NCBI RefSeq assembly: GCF_016811915.1
Contig: NZ_CP069127.1
Coordinates: 4,790,001-4,854,000 of the forward strand
Length of the DNA stretch: 64,000 bases
Reading direction: 5' to 3'
DNA from: Brevibacillus choshinensis
GTDB lineage: Bacteria > Bacillota > Bacilli > Brevibacillales > Brevibacillaceae
Positions 41,893 to 50,614 of this stretch are shown in pieces (position 1 is the stretch's first letter; each line of letters starts with the position of its first letter). The position numbers were made by a program, and so were the translations under genes. The notes under the pieces are model-generated. The model was not told the DNA's origin. It worked only from the letters and a program-made list of their open reading frames with translations, and did no database searches.

Positions 41893-42645
41893 TTAAAGAT
41901 CTTCATCTGCTGGTGCCTGATCGCGATACCCCCCAGGGGTCATCCCCACTTCTTTTTTGAACACGATCATGAAATGCTTGGGGCTCTGATACCCTACCAG
42001 ACGAGAAATGTCGTAAATCTTGAGGCTTGTCTCTCTGAGCAGCTGCTTGGCCCGTTTCATCCGCATCCTCGTGACGTAATCGGAGACGTTTTCTCCCGTC
42101 TGTGCCTTGAACAGCTGACTGAGGTAAATGGGATTGAGATGCACGAAATCAGCCAGAGTCTGCAAGCGCAGGTCGCCATCCGTATGATCTTGGATGAAAG
42201 CTTTTACTTTGCGAATGATCTGCCTCTCTTCCTTTGGCGATTGCTCCTCTGCTTCCGCCCCCCATTTTTTACGCTCCAGGGATTGCCGGATTCTCTCCAG
42301 CGTGCCCACCAGCTCGATCCGGTCGATTGGCTTGAGCAGATAATCCGACACTTTGTGCTTGAGTGCTTTTTGCGCATACTGGAAATCTCCATACCCGCTG
42401 ATGATGATGATCGGAAGCTCTTCGTACATTTCACGAATTTTGCTGATCATCGCCAGACCATCGATTTCTCTCATCCGAATATCCGTGACGATCAAGTCGG
42501 GCATTTCGGTGCGCAAATAGTGCAGCGCTTCTTTTCCGTCCTCCGCCTCCGCCACGACCGCAAATCCGGTGGTCACCTTTTCGATCAAGGTCTTCAGCCC
42601 TTCCCGAATGATCCGCTCATCCTCCACTAGCAAGACTTTGTACAT
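41893..42645 (-). CDS. AraC-type response regulator (YesN-like)
   Basis: The 250-residue protein has a receiver domain (VLLVEDERIIREGL with acidic pocket, phospho-acceptor Asp in DLIVTDIRMREIDGLAM near residue 55, Lys in DYLLKPID near 106) and a C-terminal AraC-type DNA-binding region with two helix-turn-helix units (LQTLADFVHLNPIYLSQLFK; IYDISRLVGYQSPKHFMIVF). It probably activates the binding-protein operon downstream. Its start overlaps the kinase stop by 29 bases. Confidence 0.9.
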   Translation of the reverse strand: MYKVLLVEDERIIREGLKTLIEKVTTGFAVVAEAEDGKEALHYLRTEMPDLIVTDIRMREIDGLAMISKIREMYEELPIIIISGYGDFQYAQKALKHKVSDYLLKPIDRIELVGTLERIRQSLERKKWGAEAEEQSPKEERQIIRKVKAFIQDHTDGDLRLQTLADFVHLNPIYLSQLFKAQTGENVSDYVTRMRMKRAKQLLRETSLKIYDISRLVGYQSPKHFMIVFKKEVGMTPGGYRDQAPADEDL

Positions 42646-44491
42646 GCCGCATCCCCCTTTTGCCGCTCTCCAACGGAATTTTCAAAGTAAAGCTCGAGCC
42701 TTGTCCTGCCCGGCTATCGATCTGCAGACTGTACGGCTCACCGTACAAGAGCGTGATGCGCTGATGGATATTTCGCAAGGCCGTTCCCGTGCGCTGACCG
42801 CATGTCGCCTCGTTTTGATGAAAGGGCAGACGCACGACGGTACGCAGCCTTGCCAGCTCCTGCTCGGACATCCCTTTTCCATCATCCCGCACGCTGATCC
42901 GCATGTCCTGATCGTCACGCATGACGGTCAGCCAGATGGTCCCTCCATGCTCGAGGCGCTCTATGCCGTGATAGATGGCGTTTTCCACTAATGGCTGCAA
43001 GAGCAGCTTTGGAATGCGCGCATCCCGCAGGTTTTCATCTACTTCCATCTCCACCTGGATGCGGTCCTCCAGCCGCGTCTGCTGGATTCTCACATACGAA
43101 GCCAGAGACGTGAGCTCTTCTGCGAGTGTCACGAAGCCGTCCCCCCTCTCTACCGTGTAGCGCATCAGCTTGCCGAGGGAAGAGACCATATCCGATACAT
43201 CGAAGTTGCCCGCGCGAATCGCCATCATATTGATCGCCTCGAGCGTATTGTAGATAAAATGCGGATGAATCTGGCTCTGCAAGGCTGCCAGCTCCGCCTC
43301 CCTCTCTCGCAGACTGATGGCGTACACTTCATTGACGAGGCGGTTGATCTCCTCGACCATGTGGTTAAACTGTTCGCTCAGCTTGCCGATCTCATCCTCT
43401 GAAACCACTGGCACGCGTTCATGAAAATTTCCTTGCTCCACCTGCAGCATCTTCTCCTTGAGCACAACGAGCGGCTTGCTGAGCGAATAGGCAAAATACG
43501 TGGCCAATCCTCCCGCCACGACGAGAAAAATGGCGGCGATGAAAATCGTGAAATCGCGCAGGGTATTCGAATCCTTTAGCAGGCTGTCTACGGGGATGAT
43601 GCTGATGACCAGAAGTCCCGTCTCTGCTGACTGATTGTCGATCAGCAAATAGCGCTGCCCCTGCAAGCGCACCGTTTTTTCCCCTTGCAAGAACGGCATC
43701 CCCCCATCCGTTTCCCGCAGCAGCGTACGGTAGCCAGGCAAATTCCCATTCTCCCGCTTCTCAAAAAACAGTTCGTTTTGTTGGTTGACGATGATGAGAC
43801 TCCCCTCTTTGGTAAAGGGCATGTTGGCCAGAATCTGATCGATCATCTCCATCTTCATGTCGATCTTGATGATGCCGAGGGGCGCGTTGGTGTTGGGTTC
43901 CCTCAACAGGCGGGCTACCGAGAAGTACGGCTCCTGGGCAGAGTCTGCGTAGTACCCCGCTCGATGCTGCGGAATGATGACCGATGCACCGTTTCCTTTT
44001 ACCACACGGCCGTACCACGATTCTCCTTCCAAATTCACATGCGTGGTCATGGTAGTGGGATCGAGGTTGGAAAAAATCATCCCGTTTTGCGAGATGATCT
44101 GGATCCCTTTCACTTCCGGACGACTGTACGAGAGACTGGATATGTACAACGTCATTTTTTGCCGCTTCTCTGTGGAGAGATACGGGGGTGACGGCGAATT
44201 GCTTCGCAGCTCCCTGAGGATCGAAAGGACGCTATTATCGTAGAGCGGCATGAGCGAAAGACGCTTCATCTCTTCCAGATTCCGCTCGAGGTTGCGATTA
44301 ATCTGATGCACGATCTGCGCTGTGTATTCAGATGTCCTCTCCTCCGAAGAAGTGGAAAACTGACTGTACGTGATCATGCCTTGCAAACTCAGCGGGATCG
44401 CGATCAGGCATATGAATAGCGTGAGCATCTTCACACGGAGCGTTCCACGAGAAAATACATGCAAAGCCTGCTTTTTCTTCCGATCATTCAT
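42617..44491 (-). CDS. sensor histidine kinase (YesM-like, LytS/His_kinase family)
   Basis: The 624-residue protein has an N-terminal membrane segment (LTLFICLIAIPLSLQGMITY), a large extracellular sensor, a second membrane segment (IFIAAIFLVVAGGLATYFAY), a HAMP domain (PVVSEDEIGKLSEQFNHMVE) and a His_kinase domain with the phospho-acceptor in QSQIHPHFIYNTLEAINMM near residue 420, followed by a HATPase (ISVRDDGKGMSEQEL, GTALRNIHQRITLLYG). This kind of kinase senses extracellular sugars. The ATG at 44491 follows GGGGTG. Confidence 0.9.
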   Translation of the reverse strand: MNDRKKKQALHVFSRGTLRVKMLTLFICLIAIPLSLQGMITYSQFSTSSEERTSEYTAQIVHQINRNLERNLEEMKRLSLMPLYDNSVLSILRELRSNSPSPPYLSTEKRQKMTLYISSLSYSRPEVKGIQIISQNGMIFSNLDPTTMTTHVNLEGESWYGRVVKGNGASVIIPQHRAGYYADSAQEPYFSVARLLREPNTNAPLGIIKIDMKMEMIDQILANMPFTKEGSLIIVNQQNELFFEKRENGNLPGYRTLLRETDGGMPFLQGEKTVRLQGQRYLLIDNQSAETGLLVISIIPVDSLLKDSNTLRDFTIFIAAIFLVVAGGLATYFAYSLSKPLVVLKEKMLQVEQGNFHERVPVVSEDEIGKLSEQFNHMVEEINRLVNEVYAISLREREAELAALQSQIHPHFIYNTLEAINMMAIRAGNFDVSDMVSSLGKLMRYTVERGDGFVTLAEELTSLASYVRIQQTRLEDRIQVEMEVDENLRDARIPKLLLQPLVENAIYHGIERLEHGGTIWLTVMRDDQDMRISVRDDGKGMSEQELARLRTVVRLPFHQNEATCGQRTGTALRNIHQRITLLYGEPYSLQIDSRAGQGSSFTLKIPLESGKRGMRHVQSLASGG

Positions 44492-44600
44492 GGCAGACAC
44501 CCCTTGGTTTTTCCCAATAATTCCGACTACTTCTTCCGGCCGCTTCCCAATTCCTGTTTCGGTCCCGGCAAAAGGCGCCAGCCGGGTATATTCGGGAAAT

Positions 44601-44632
44601 AAAAAAACCTCATCACTCTTTGGATGAGGTTT
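44601..44632 (-). terminator. intrinsic terminator after the C39-like gene
   Basis: On the minus strand AAACCTCATC pairs with GATGAGGTTT (ten pairs) followed by TTTTATTT. It closes the run that begins at the quinone oxidoreductase and separates it from the kinase gene. Confidence 0.85.
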
Positions 44633-44645
44633 GTCGACTCGTTCT

Positions 44646-45257
44646 TCATGTCTTGATTAAAATTCCGCGATGCGCATAAAACTTTGAAAAAGTATCCAGA
44701 TCGAGGTGCACCGCCTCCTGTGTCGCAGGTGTGTGTCCGGAGGGGTTGTGAAAGACGATTTCTCGTCTCTCGCTGTTTTTGCCGAACACATACACCAGGT
44801 GCCCCCCTTGCTTGGGTGGCTCTTTCTCAGGTGTGCGAATCCCGGGATGCACGGACGCAATGAACACGTAGCCGCGATCCAGCAGGCCGTAAATTTCTTC
44901 AATCGGCGTGTGCTCCCGAAGCTCTGCGGAAAGACCATACTCCTCCGCAATAAACGTAATGAAAGGGCGATAAATCAATCCTTTGATCGATCCATCCTCT
45001 CCTACCACATATCCGCCGTACGCTCGACATTGCCGCATGAGCTCCATCGTGGGAATGTTACGTTTTTGCCAGTGGGCGAGGTGCATCTTCAGGCAGGCCA
45101 TGCCGCATATATGGGAGCTCCACTGCGCATATTCTTCGGGATCTGTCGCTCCTGACCTCTGCCACAACGGGTCATCGGCATACGGCAGCTTCCCTGCTAT
45201 CAAGTCCAGTACGCGGTCACGGGACTCGAATTGCGCATAGTAGGGTATTTTCTCCAA
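44646..45257 (-). CDS. C39-like cysteine peptidase family protein
   Basis: The product (about 203 residues) resembles peptidase_C39_2-type papain-fold proteins: SHICGMACLKMHLAHWQ supplies the putative nucleophile Cys, GGHLVYVFGKNSERRE the His, and VFHNPSGHT the Asn. There is no signal peptide, so it would work inside the cell. The start is uncertain: a TTG at 45257 (LEKIPYYAQFE) follows AGGGG and AGAGG, 18 bases after the upstream stop, whereas an in-frame ATG at 45341 lies far inside the upstream gene. It is co-transcribed with a nitrilase-family enzyme. Confidence 0.65.
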   Translation of the reverse strand: MEKIPYYAQFESRDRVLDLIAGKLPYADDPLWQRSGATDPEEYAQWSSHICGMACLKMHLAHWQKRNIPTMELMRQCRAYGGYVVGEDGSIKGLIYRPFITFIAEEYGLSAELREHTPIEEIYGLLDRGYVFIASVHPGIRTPEKEPPKQGGHLVYVFGKNSERREIVFHNPSGHTPATQEAVHLDLDTFSKFYAHRGILIKT

Positions 45258-45274
45258 GTCCTCTTCCCCTTCCT

Positions 45275-46030
45275 TTAGAACAGCTCCGGATGAAATCTTC
45301 GCGCCAAAAGTCCGTGCGCCTGCGCAGGATCGAGGTCCCACACGAGCAGTCCCTCGATCCCCTCTGGCAGGACGCTCAATCGATCTCCTGAAGGGGATAC
45401 GAGAGTAGTGGCAGAGCCTTGATCATCCAGAGCGTAATTCACACTGGCGAAGTAGATGTTGTTCTCCAAGCTCCTGCCTACCATCGCCCCCTGATAAAAA
45501 TCAGGATTGGCCACGGCGTTGGTGAACTGTGGATGAAACACGATGCTTGCCCCGTTTCGAGCCGCCCACCGCACTGTTTCGGGGTATCTCCAGCCCTCGT
45601 GGCAAATCACGATGCCAAAGCTGACATCCTTCACCACGAAAATATGGCGACCTGTTCCCGGAACATAATCAAACTGATCTTCGTCCGGGTCAATCTGATT
45701 CTTGGTCTGATACCCCAAGATTTCTCCGGTTTCGGAAATGACGAACGCGACCAGGTGCATGCCCAGCTCATCCTTCCATTCGATCGGCAAAATAACCGCG
45801 ACCTGCCGCTGCTTGGCAAACACACAAACATCCTCAAGGGCCGCCGCCATCACCGCATGGTCATACGCCTCTACTGGATAGCCGACCCCGCGCAAACCCG
45901 GGAGGATCGACTCTGGAAAGCATACGACATCACAGCTCTTCTCCCTCGCCTGTCCAATCATTTCTTTGACAATGGCGATGCCGTCTTTCAACGATTGCGG
46001 AAACCTCGTTTGAGCCAGTCCGATTCTCAT
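45275..46030 (-). CDS. carbon-nitrogen hydrolase (nitrilase superfamily)
   Basis: The 251-residue protein has the Glu-Lys-Cys triad of the family: Glu in VVCFPESILPGL near residue 41, Lys in LGYQTKNQIDPDEDQF near 110, and Cys in FGIVICHEGWRYPET near 145. Members hydrolyse amides, nitriles or carbamoyl groups. The ATG at 46030 (MRIGLAQTRFP) follows AGGAG at eight bases; an ATG seven codons earlier has no better site. The tight pairing with the C39-like peptidase gene suggests the two act on one amide or peptide substrate. Confidence 0.86.
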   Translation of the reverse strand: MRIGLAQTRFPQSLKDGIAIVKEMIGQAREKSCDVVCFPESILPGLRGVGYPVEAYDHAVMAAALEDVCVFAKQRQVAVILPIEWKDELGMHLVAFVISETGEILGYQTKNQIDPDEDQFDYVPGTGRHIFVVKDVSFGIVICHEGWRYPETVRWAARNGASIVFHPQFTNAVANPDFYQGAMVGRSLENNIYFASVNYALDDQGSATTLVSPSGDRLSVLPEGIEGLLVWDLDPAQAHGLLARRFHPELF

Positions 46031-46067
46031 CCTCGCTCTCCTCTCCCCCACACAGTCACTCTTCTGC

Positions 46068-47060
46068 TTATAACCGCACGATCACCCTGCCGCGCATCTG
46101 ACTCGCCAATATTTTCGACAAGGCATTGGGCAGCTGATCCAAATTGATTTCTTCATCTACGAATTTTTCGAGGCCATCCGGCTTCAGGTCGGTCGCCAAT
46201 CGCTGCCAGATGATGCCTCGCAGTTCCATCGGGCAAAAGACAGAATCGATTCCCAGCAGATTGATGCCGCGCAAAATAAACGGAAACACTGTAGTCGGCA
46301 CATCTGTCCCGCCGGTCAAGCCGCTGACCGCTACGGAACCGTTGTAGTTGATCTTGCTCAGTACGGAAGCCAGCGTATGTCCGCCGACAGGGTCGACTGC
46401 CGCTTGCCAGAGCTGTTTGTCCAACCCGCTGATTTTTTCACCGGTCACTTCAGATCGGGAGAGGATCTCTTTTGCCCCCAGCTTGTACAGGTACTCATGC
46501 TCGGATTCTTTGCCCGTGCTTGCGACGACATGGTAGCCGCGTTTTGCCAGAATGGATACAGCAATGCTGCCTACTCCGCCTGTCGCACCGGTAACCAGCA
46601 CCTTCCCTTTTTCCGGCGACACCCCGTTTTCCTCCAAGCGGTGAACCGATAGGGCTGCGGTGAAGCCAGCTGTCCCGAAAATCATCGCTTCCTTCAGCGA
46701 AAGTCCTTTGGGCAGAGGAACGATCCAGTCTCCGGGAACCTGCGCATATTCGCTGTAGCTGCCGTAATGGGAAACGCCGATATCATAGCTCGTCGCAATC
46801 ACTTCATCCCCTTCGCTAAATCGCGGGTCCAGAGAATCTACCACGACGCCTGCCAGATCGATTCCCGGAACAAAGGGATAACTCCTGACAATCCTGCCAT
46901 TCGGAATGCTCGCCAAACCGTCCTTGTAGTTCACGCTGGAGTAATGGACCTTGATTCTCACGTCTGCCTTTGGCAAATCATCCATCGAGATCGTCGTTAC
47001 TTCTGCAAAGAACTCTTCCTCCTTTTTGCTTACCACAAATGCTCGAATCGGTTTTTGCAT
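46068..47060 (-). CDS. YhdH/YhfP family quinone oxidoreductase
   Basis: The 330-residue medium-chain dehydrogenase/reductase starts MQKPIRAFVVSKKEEEFFAE and has VHYSSVNYKDGLASIPNGR, FVPGIDLAGVVVDS and the NADPH-binding VLVTGATGGVGSIAVSILA near residue 152. It lacks the structural and catalytic zinc Cys cluster, as in the YhdH/acryloyl-CoA reductase-like group. The ATG at 47060 follows GAGGAGGG; an in-frame start 14 codons upstream has no site. Its substrate may be an alpha,beta-unsaturated carbonyl such as acryloyl-CoA or a quinone. Confidence 0.87.
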   Translation of the reverse strand: MQKPIRAFVVSKKEEEFFAEVTTISMDDLPKADVRIKVHYSSVNYKDGLASIPNGRIVRSYPFVPGIDLAGVVVDSLDPRFSEGDEVIATSYDIGVSHYGSYSEYAQVPGDWIVPLPKGLSLKEAMIFGTAGFTAALSVHRLEENGVSPEKGKVLVTGATGGVGSIAVSILAKRGYHVVASTGKESEHEYLYKLGAKEILSRSEVTGEKISGLDKQLWQAAVDPVGGHTLASVLSKINYNGSVAVSGLTGGTDVPTTVFPFILRGINLLGIDSVFCPMELRGIIWQRLATDLKPDGLEKFVDEEINLDQLPNALSKILASQMRGRVIVRL

Positions 47061-47255
47061 CGTTTCATTCCCTCCTCGTATCCAACAAGTCGCAATCCTC
47101 AACCATACCCATCCATTTTACCACCGCAGTCGAGCTTTCGTACGGGGCAAACTGCAAGCATGGAAAGAAAACCCTGCCTGCACGAGACGGATTCACCATG
47201 CGACTACAGCCGTAGTGCAGCCTACACTAGCGCAAGAGAGAGTTGCCCTGCATGG

Positions 47256-48122
47256 CTAGCTCATCTTGATGACGATGACACCCGTCAGTATCAAGCCGAT
47301 CGATACCCATTTGACGAGACTTACCGACTCCTTCAGCCAGAAGACTCCGATGACGGTGGCAAACACGATGCTGATTTCACGCACAGATGCCACATACGTG
47401 ACGGGAGTTGTCTGCATGGCGTACACGGCGAGCGAATTCGATACAAAGACGAAGAGCCCGCCTGCAAGCGTATGCCATGGATGACGCTTCAGCAGCGAAA
47501 AATAGGAGACCCCAGCCTGTGCACGGCGGTCGAGGATCCACTTTCCGGCAAACATGCCGATAAACACAACGTATTTGAACAGAAGACCCGACATCATCGA
47601 AGCCCCCATTCCGTCCAATACGCTGCTGAGAGCGGAACAGCTACCCGCCATGAACACCCATTTCATGTTGTGCCAGTCCTTCAGCAAGTGGCTCAGTTCG
47701 CCAAAGGAAAAGGAGCGCTGATTCATGAAGACGACCCCGGCTACGATGATCAGGATGCCCAGATATCCCGTCCAAGCGATGGCGGCACCGATAAACAGCG
47801 TGCTGATGATCGTCGTCACGATGGGCGCTGTTCCCCGCAAGATCGGGTACGCGTAGCTCAGGTTGTTGGTTTGGTAGGCCTTGGCTAACGCGACAAAATA
47901 CATGACTTCGGAGATGGTGCTGAGCAGCAGCCACTTGATCGCAGACACTGGAAACGACGAGGTCCGCCATAAGTAAATGGCCAGTGGCAGGTACAAAATG
48001 ACGGAGGCTCCGAGAATGAGGGTAAAGAAGGCATCGCGTTCCTCGATCCTTTTGGACAGGGCATTCCAGATGGCGTGACAGATGGCGGCAAACAAGAGGA
48101 TGAGCAATATGGTGGTGGACAT
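47256..48122 (-). CDS. EamA-family transporter
   Basis: The 288-residue protein has ten hydrophobic segments in two EamA halves, the first starting LLILLFAAICHAIWNALSKR and the second after FMAGSCSALSSVLDGMGASM. The C-terminal half ends FWLKESVSLVKWVSIGLILT, typical of the RhaT/EamA drug-metabolite group. The substrate is not known. The gap before it (48123-48276) holds the promoter region toward ridA. Confidence 0.85.
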   Translation of the reverse strand: MSTTILLILLFAAICHAIWNALSKRIEERDAFFTLILGASVILYLPLAIYLWRTSSFPVSAIKWLLLSTISEVMYFVALAKAYQTNNLSYAYPILRGTAPIVTTIISTLFIGAAIAWTGYLGILIIVAGVVFMNQRSFSFGELSHLLKDWHNMKWVFMAGSCSALSSVLDGMGASMMSGLLFKYVVFIGMFAGKWILDRRAQAGVSYFSLLKRHPWHTLAGGLFVFVSNSLAVYAMQTTPVTYVASVREISIVFATVIGVFWLKESVSLVKWVSIGLILTGVIVIKMS

Positions 48123-48276
48123 TCTTCTCCCAGCTTTCTTTTTGTTTGGATCGATTCAGCTTGTTACGCTCATGATTGTGGGGGCCAGCCTGCGCAGCAG
48201 CAAAACTAATGCTTGAACTTTTCTGACAACAAATGGATAAATATCAGTAGGTACATACTTCCCATTTAAGGAGTGG

Positions 48277-48675
48277 ATGGTTTTGAGCCGAACACAAGTG
48301 TTTACAGGATCTCCCTGGGAGCCTGTAGTCGGGTACTGTCGGGCGATTCGAATTGGAGATCGGATCGAGGTCGCGGGGACGACTGCCATGAAGGACGGGA
48401 CTGTCGTCGGCGTCGGAGATCCGTATGAACAGACGAAATTCATCTTGCAGACTATCGAAAAAGCCTTGCAGGAGCTTGGCGCTGACCTGTCCCATGTAGT
48501 GAGAACAAGGATGTTCGTCACGGACATTTCCAAATGGGAAGAAATCGGGAAAGCACACGGCGAATTTTTCCGGAACATTCAACCCGTTGCGACGATGGTT
48601 GAGGTGAAAGCGCTGATCGAGCCTGAGCTGCTGGTCGAGATCGAAGCGGAAGCAATCGTCACGTCTGCCGAGTAA
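48277..48675 (+). CDS. ridA: RidA/YjgF family enamine/imine deaminase
   Basis: The 132-residue protein follows the RidA pattern: SPWEPVVGYCRAIRIGDRIE, VAGTTAMKDGTVVGVGDPYE, NIQPVATMVEVKALIEPELL and VEIEAEAIVTS. The active-site Arg (VVRTRMFVTDIS near residue 74) is present. RidA proteins hydrolyse reactive 2-aminoacrylate-type intermediates. The ATG at 48277 is only three bases from AAGGAG; a TTG two codons later has better spacing. It is convergent with the BMC operon and shares its terminator; no direct link is implied. Confidence 0.87.
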   Translation: MVLSRTQVFTGSPWEPVVGYCRAIRIGDRIEVAGTTAMKDGTVVGVGDPYEQTKFILQTIEKALQELGADLSHVVRTRMFVTDISKWEEIGKAHGEFFRNIQPVATMVEVKALIEPELLVEIEAEAIVTSAE

Positions 48676-48683
48676 AAGGAAAC

Positions 48684-48728
48684 AGCAAGAAGGTGTTGTC
48701 TACTACAGACTACACCTTCTTGCTTTTC
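48684..48728. terminator. long intrinsic terminator between ridA and the BMC operon
   Basis: AGCAAGAAGGTGT (48684-48696) pairs perfectly with ACACCTTCTTGCT (48712-48724), 13 pairs, followed by TTTCATG. It ends ridA on the plus strand; on the minus strand it follows the BMC-P stop but has a weaker T-run. Confidence 0.82.
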
Positions 48729-49002
48729 ATGTCTCTTTTGGCACTTCATAAGAGTCCACAATTCCTACGATGACAGCGTCAATGGGGACCATCTTATCCA
48801 GAAAAATGATCCGCGCGGGAGTGCCCGAAGAAACGATGACCTTCTCCCCAAAGCCCGCTCCAATGCGGTCTGCTGCAATCACCGTTCGTCCACCCTCCTC
48901 CTCGTTCCAGTCAATGGGCTGGACAACCAGCAGCTTCAAATTCTCCATGCCCTCTTCTTTTTGCGTGGACCAGACACTGCCGATCACTTTTCCCAAAAAC
49001 AT
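48727..49002 (-). CDS. BMC vertex protein, EutN/CcmL family (BMC-P)
   Basis: The 91-residue protein begins MFLGKVIGSVWSTQKEEGM and has the EutN/CcmL beta-barrel features LLVVQPIDWNEEEGGRTVIA, ADRIGAGFGEKVIVSSGTPA and AVIVGIVDSYEV. Pentamers of this family close the vertices of polyhedral shells. GGGGGAG lies just before the ATG. It is the last gene of the BMC operon. Its presence shows that the locus can form a closed shell rather than only sheets. Confidence 0.92.
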   Translation of the reverse strand: MFLGKVIGSVWSTQKEEGMENLKLLVVQPIDWNEEEGGRTVIAADRIGAGFGEKVIVSSGTPARIIFLDKMVPIDAVIVGIVDSYEVPKET

Positions 49003-49014
49003 GGCACTCCCCCT

Positions 49015-49812
49015 TTACCGCACGTAATGGACCTTGACCCCTTTTTCTTTGAGCAGGTCCAGCGCCAGCGGGGAAACAATCGCTCCCTGACGCAGGACCA
49101 GCGCAGAATCGGGAAAATCGGACTGTGACTGAACCCAATCGGCTGTGATTAGCTTGGCGTCGGCCGGTTGCATGCCTGCCGCATCCGGAAGAGGGATTGC
49201 CAGCTCTGCCGCCTGCCGGATTGCCCGGCTTTTGCGGATGATGGAAGCTGCCAATTCCTTTTGCGCTGCGAACTCGATCCCGAGCTCTTTCATGTCGTTG
49301 ACGTGACGCAAAAACAGCTTCTGGTACGGGAGGGGCAAGGTCAATGTCTTCAGGCAGCGACGGTCGGAGCGCTTTATCCCGGGCACATCTTCTCCCACCA
49401 GGACCGGTTTGCCCAGCACGAGGGCAGAGAAAATGACCTCTGCCTTGATGGTCCCCTTCAGTCCCGCCGCTACCCTTGCTGCATTGTCCAGATCGATTTC
49501 CGGAATCACGATGCCGTCGTACTCTTTTGGCAACTCCAGCGGAGCGGGAGCATACTCATCTGTCGCAATGATCTTTCCAGCCCCTCCGCATTCGATCCGA
49601 TGCATACCGAGCCACGAGGAGGTCTCTCCATCCAAAAACAAAAGGTCGTGGCAGATTCCGTGATTTTGCAGGGCGATAAACTGGTCGGCAAATGGCTCAT
49701 GCGCCGTGCTGTCACAAAAGATGAACAGCCATTTCGGCTTTTTCTCCTGCGGAATCTTCATCGACTGCAAAACTTCCCGCGTGATGGACTCGATCATCTG
49801 GCGGACATCCAC
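49015..49812 (-). CDS. BMC-associated flavoprotein-like cargo protein
   Basis: The product (about 265 residues from the GTG at 49812) starts VDVRQMIESITREVLQSMKI, an amphipathic helix followed by a Lys/Pro-rich linker (PQEKKPK), the layout of BMC encapsulation peptides. The rest looks like the uncharacterised flavoprotein-like proteins found in ethanolamine-type BMC loci: LFIFCDSTAHEPF, YDGIVIPEIDLDNAARVAAG, VIFSALVLGKPVLVGEDVPG and a C-terminal ILRQGAIV-like VLRQGAIVSPLALDLLKEKG. A GTG at 49821 would overlap the GGGAGG site. Probably lumenal; its reaction is unknown. Confidence 0.72.
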   Translation of the reverse strand: MDVRQMIESITREVLQSMKIPQEKKPKWLFIFCDSTAHEPFADQFIALQNHGICHDLLFLDGETSSWLGMHRIECGGAGKIIATDEYAPAPLELPKEYDGIVIPEIDLDNAARVAAGLKGTIKAEVIFSALVLGKPVLVGEDVPGIKRSDRRCLKTLTLPLPYQKLFLRHVNDMKELGIEFAAQKELAASIIRKSRAIRQAAELAIPLPDAAGMQPADAKLITADWVQSQSDFPDSALVLRQGAIVSPLALDLLKEKGVKVHYVR

Positions 49813-49814
49813 GT

Positions 49815-50603
49815 CTACCACCTCCCTGTTGTGGAAAAGAATTCGCCATTTTTCCCGATCAGGTGTACTCGATCCCCTGTGGACAAATTGGCTGCATTGG
49901 CTTCATCCAGATCGATATGAAAATCCAAGGCATATCTGGGGCTGACCCGCACAGTCACGTCTGGAAAGATGAGGGCGCGTTCCCCACTCATCTGCAGCAT
50001 CAGGCTGTCGCCATCCTGAACCCCCGAAATACGGGCATCGACCTCTGACATATGGACGTGGCATTTCGCTACGATCACGCCGCTCGCAAGCACCACAAAG
50101 CCGTTTGGCCCTATAAGGGTGACGCCCGGCGTTCCATCCAGTGCCCCAGACACCCTGATCGGCGGGTGTATGCCGAGTGTAAACCCATCTGTTTTGGAGA
50201 TTTCCACCTGGCTGGCGCCTCGAGCAGGTCCGAGGATTCGCACTCCTGGGATCGTTCCCCTCGAGCCGAGGAGCGTCACTGTCTCTTTTGCTGCGAACTG
50301 CCCGGGCTGGGAAAGCTCTCTCTGAGGCGTCAACTGGTACCCCACCCCAAACAGCTTCTCGACGTCTTCCGGGGACAAGTGCACATGGCGGTTGGACACG
50401 CCCACAGGGATGCTGAGCTGATTGGGTCGTTCGCTTTTGGGAATTGAAGTCTCTGACGATTGGAAGGCTTCCACTTTGATCCCTCTCCCCTTTAGAAAAT
50501 CAATGGCTGCCGGGGTGAACTTGTCTTCGGCTCGGACCAGGTAGGGGTTCGGAATCCCCGATCGCAGCATGGCCCGCAATGCAGTTTCCGTGATCAAAGC
50601 CAT
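49815..50603 (-). CDS. pduL: PduL-type phosphate acyltransferase
   Basis: The 262-residue protein has the two-domain PduL fold: SIPVGVSNRHVHLSPEDVEK near residue 65, GSRGTIPGVRILGPARGASQ, VIVAKCHVHMSEVDARISG near 170 and YALDFHIDLDEANAANL near 228 give the two zinc sites. It moves the acyl group from acyl-CoA to phosphate, releasing CoA for reuse by the aldehyde dehydrogenase. The first 45 residues (LITETALRAMLRSGIPNPYL) precede the core and could serve as an encapsulation peptide. It overlaps the next gene and follows the shell gene by 11 bases. Confidence 0.92.
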   Translation of the reverse strand: MALITETALRAMLRSGIPNPYLVRAEDKFTPAAIDFLKGRGIKVEAFQSSETSIPKSERPNQLSIPVGVSNRHVHLSPEDVEKLFGVGYQLTPQRELSQPGQFAAKETVTLLGSRGTIPGVRILGPARGASQVEISKTDGFTLGIHPPIRVSGALDGTPGVTLIGPNGFVVLASGVIVAKCHVHMSEVDARISGVQDGDSLMLQMSGERALIFPDVTVRVSPRYALDFHIDLDEANAANLSTGDRVHLIGKNGEFFSTTGRW

Positions 50604-50614
50604 AGGCTAGACCA

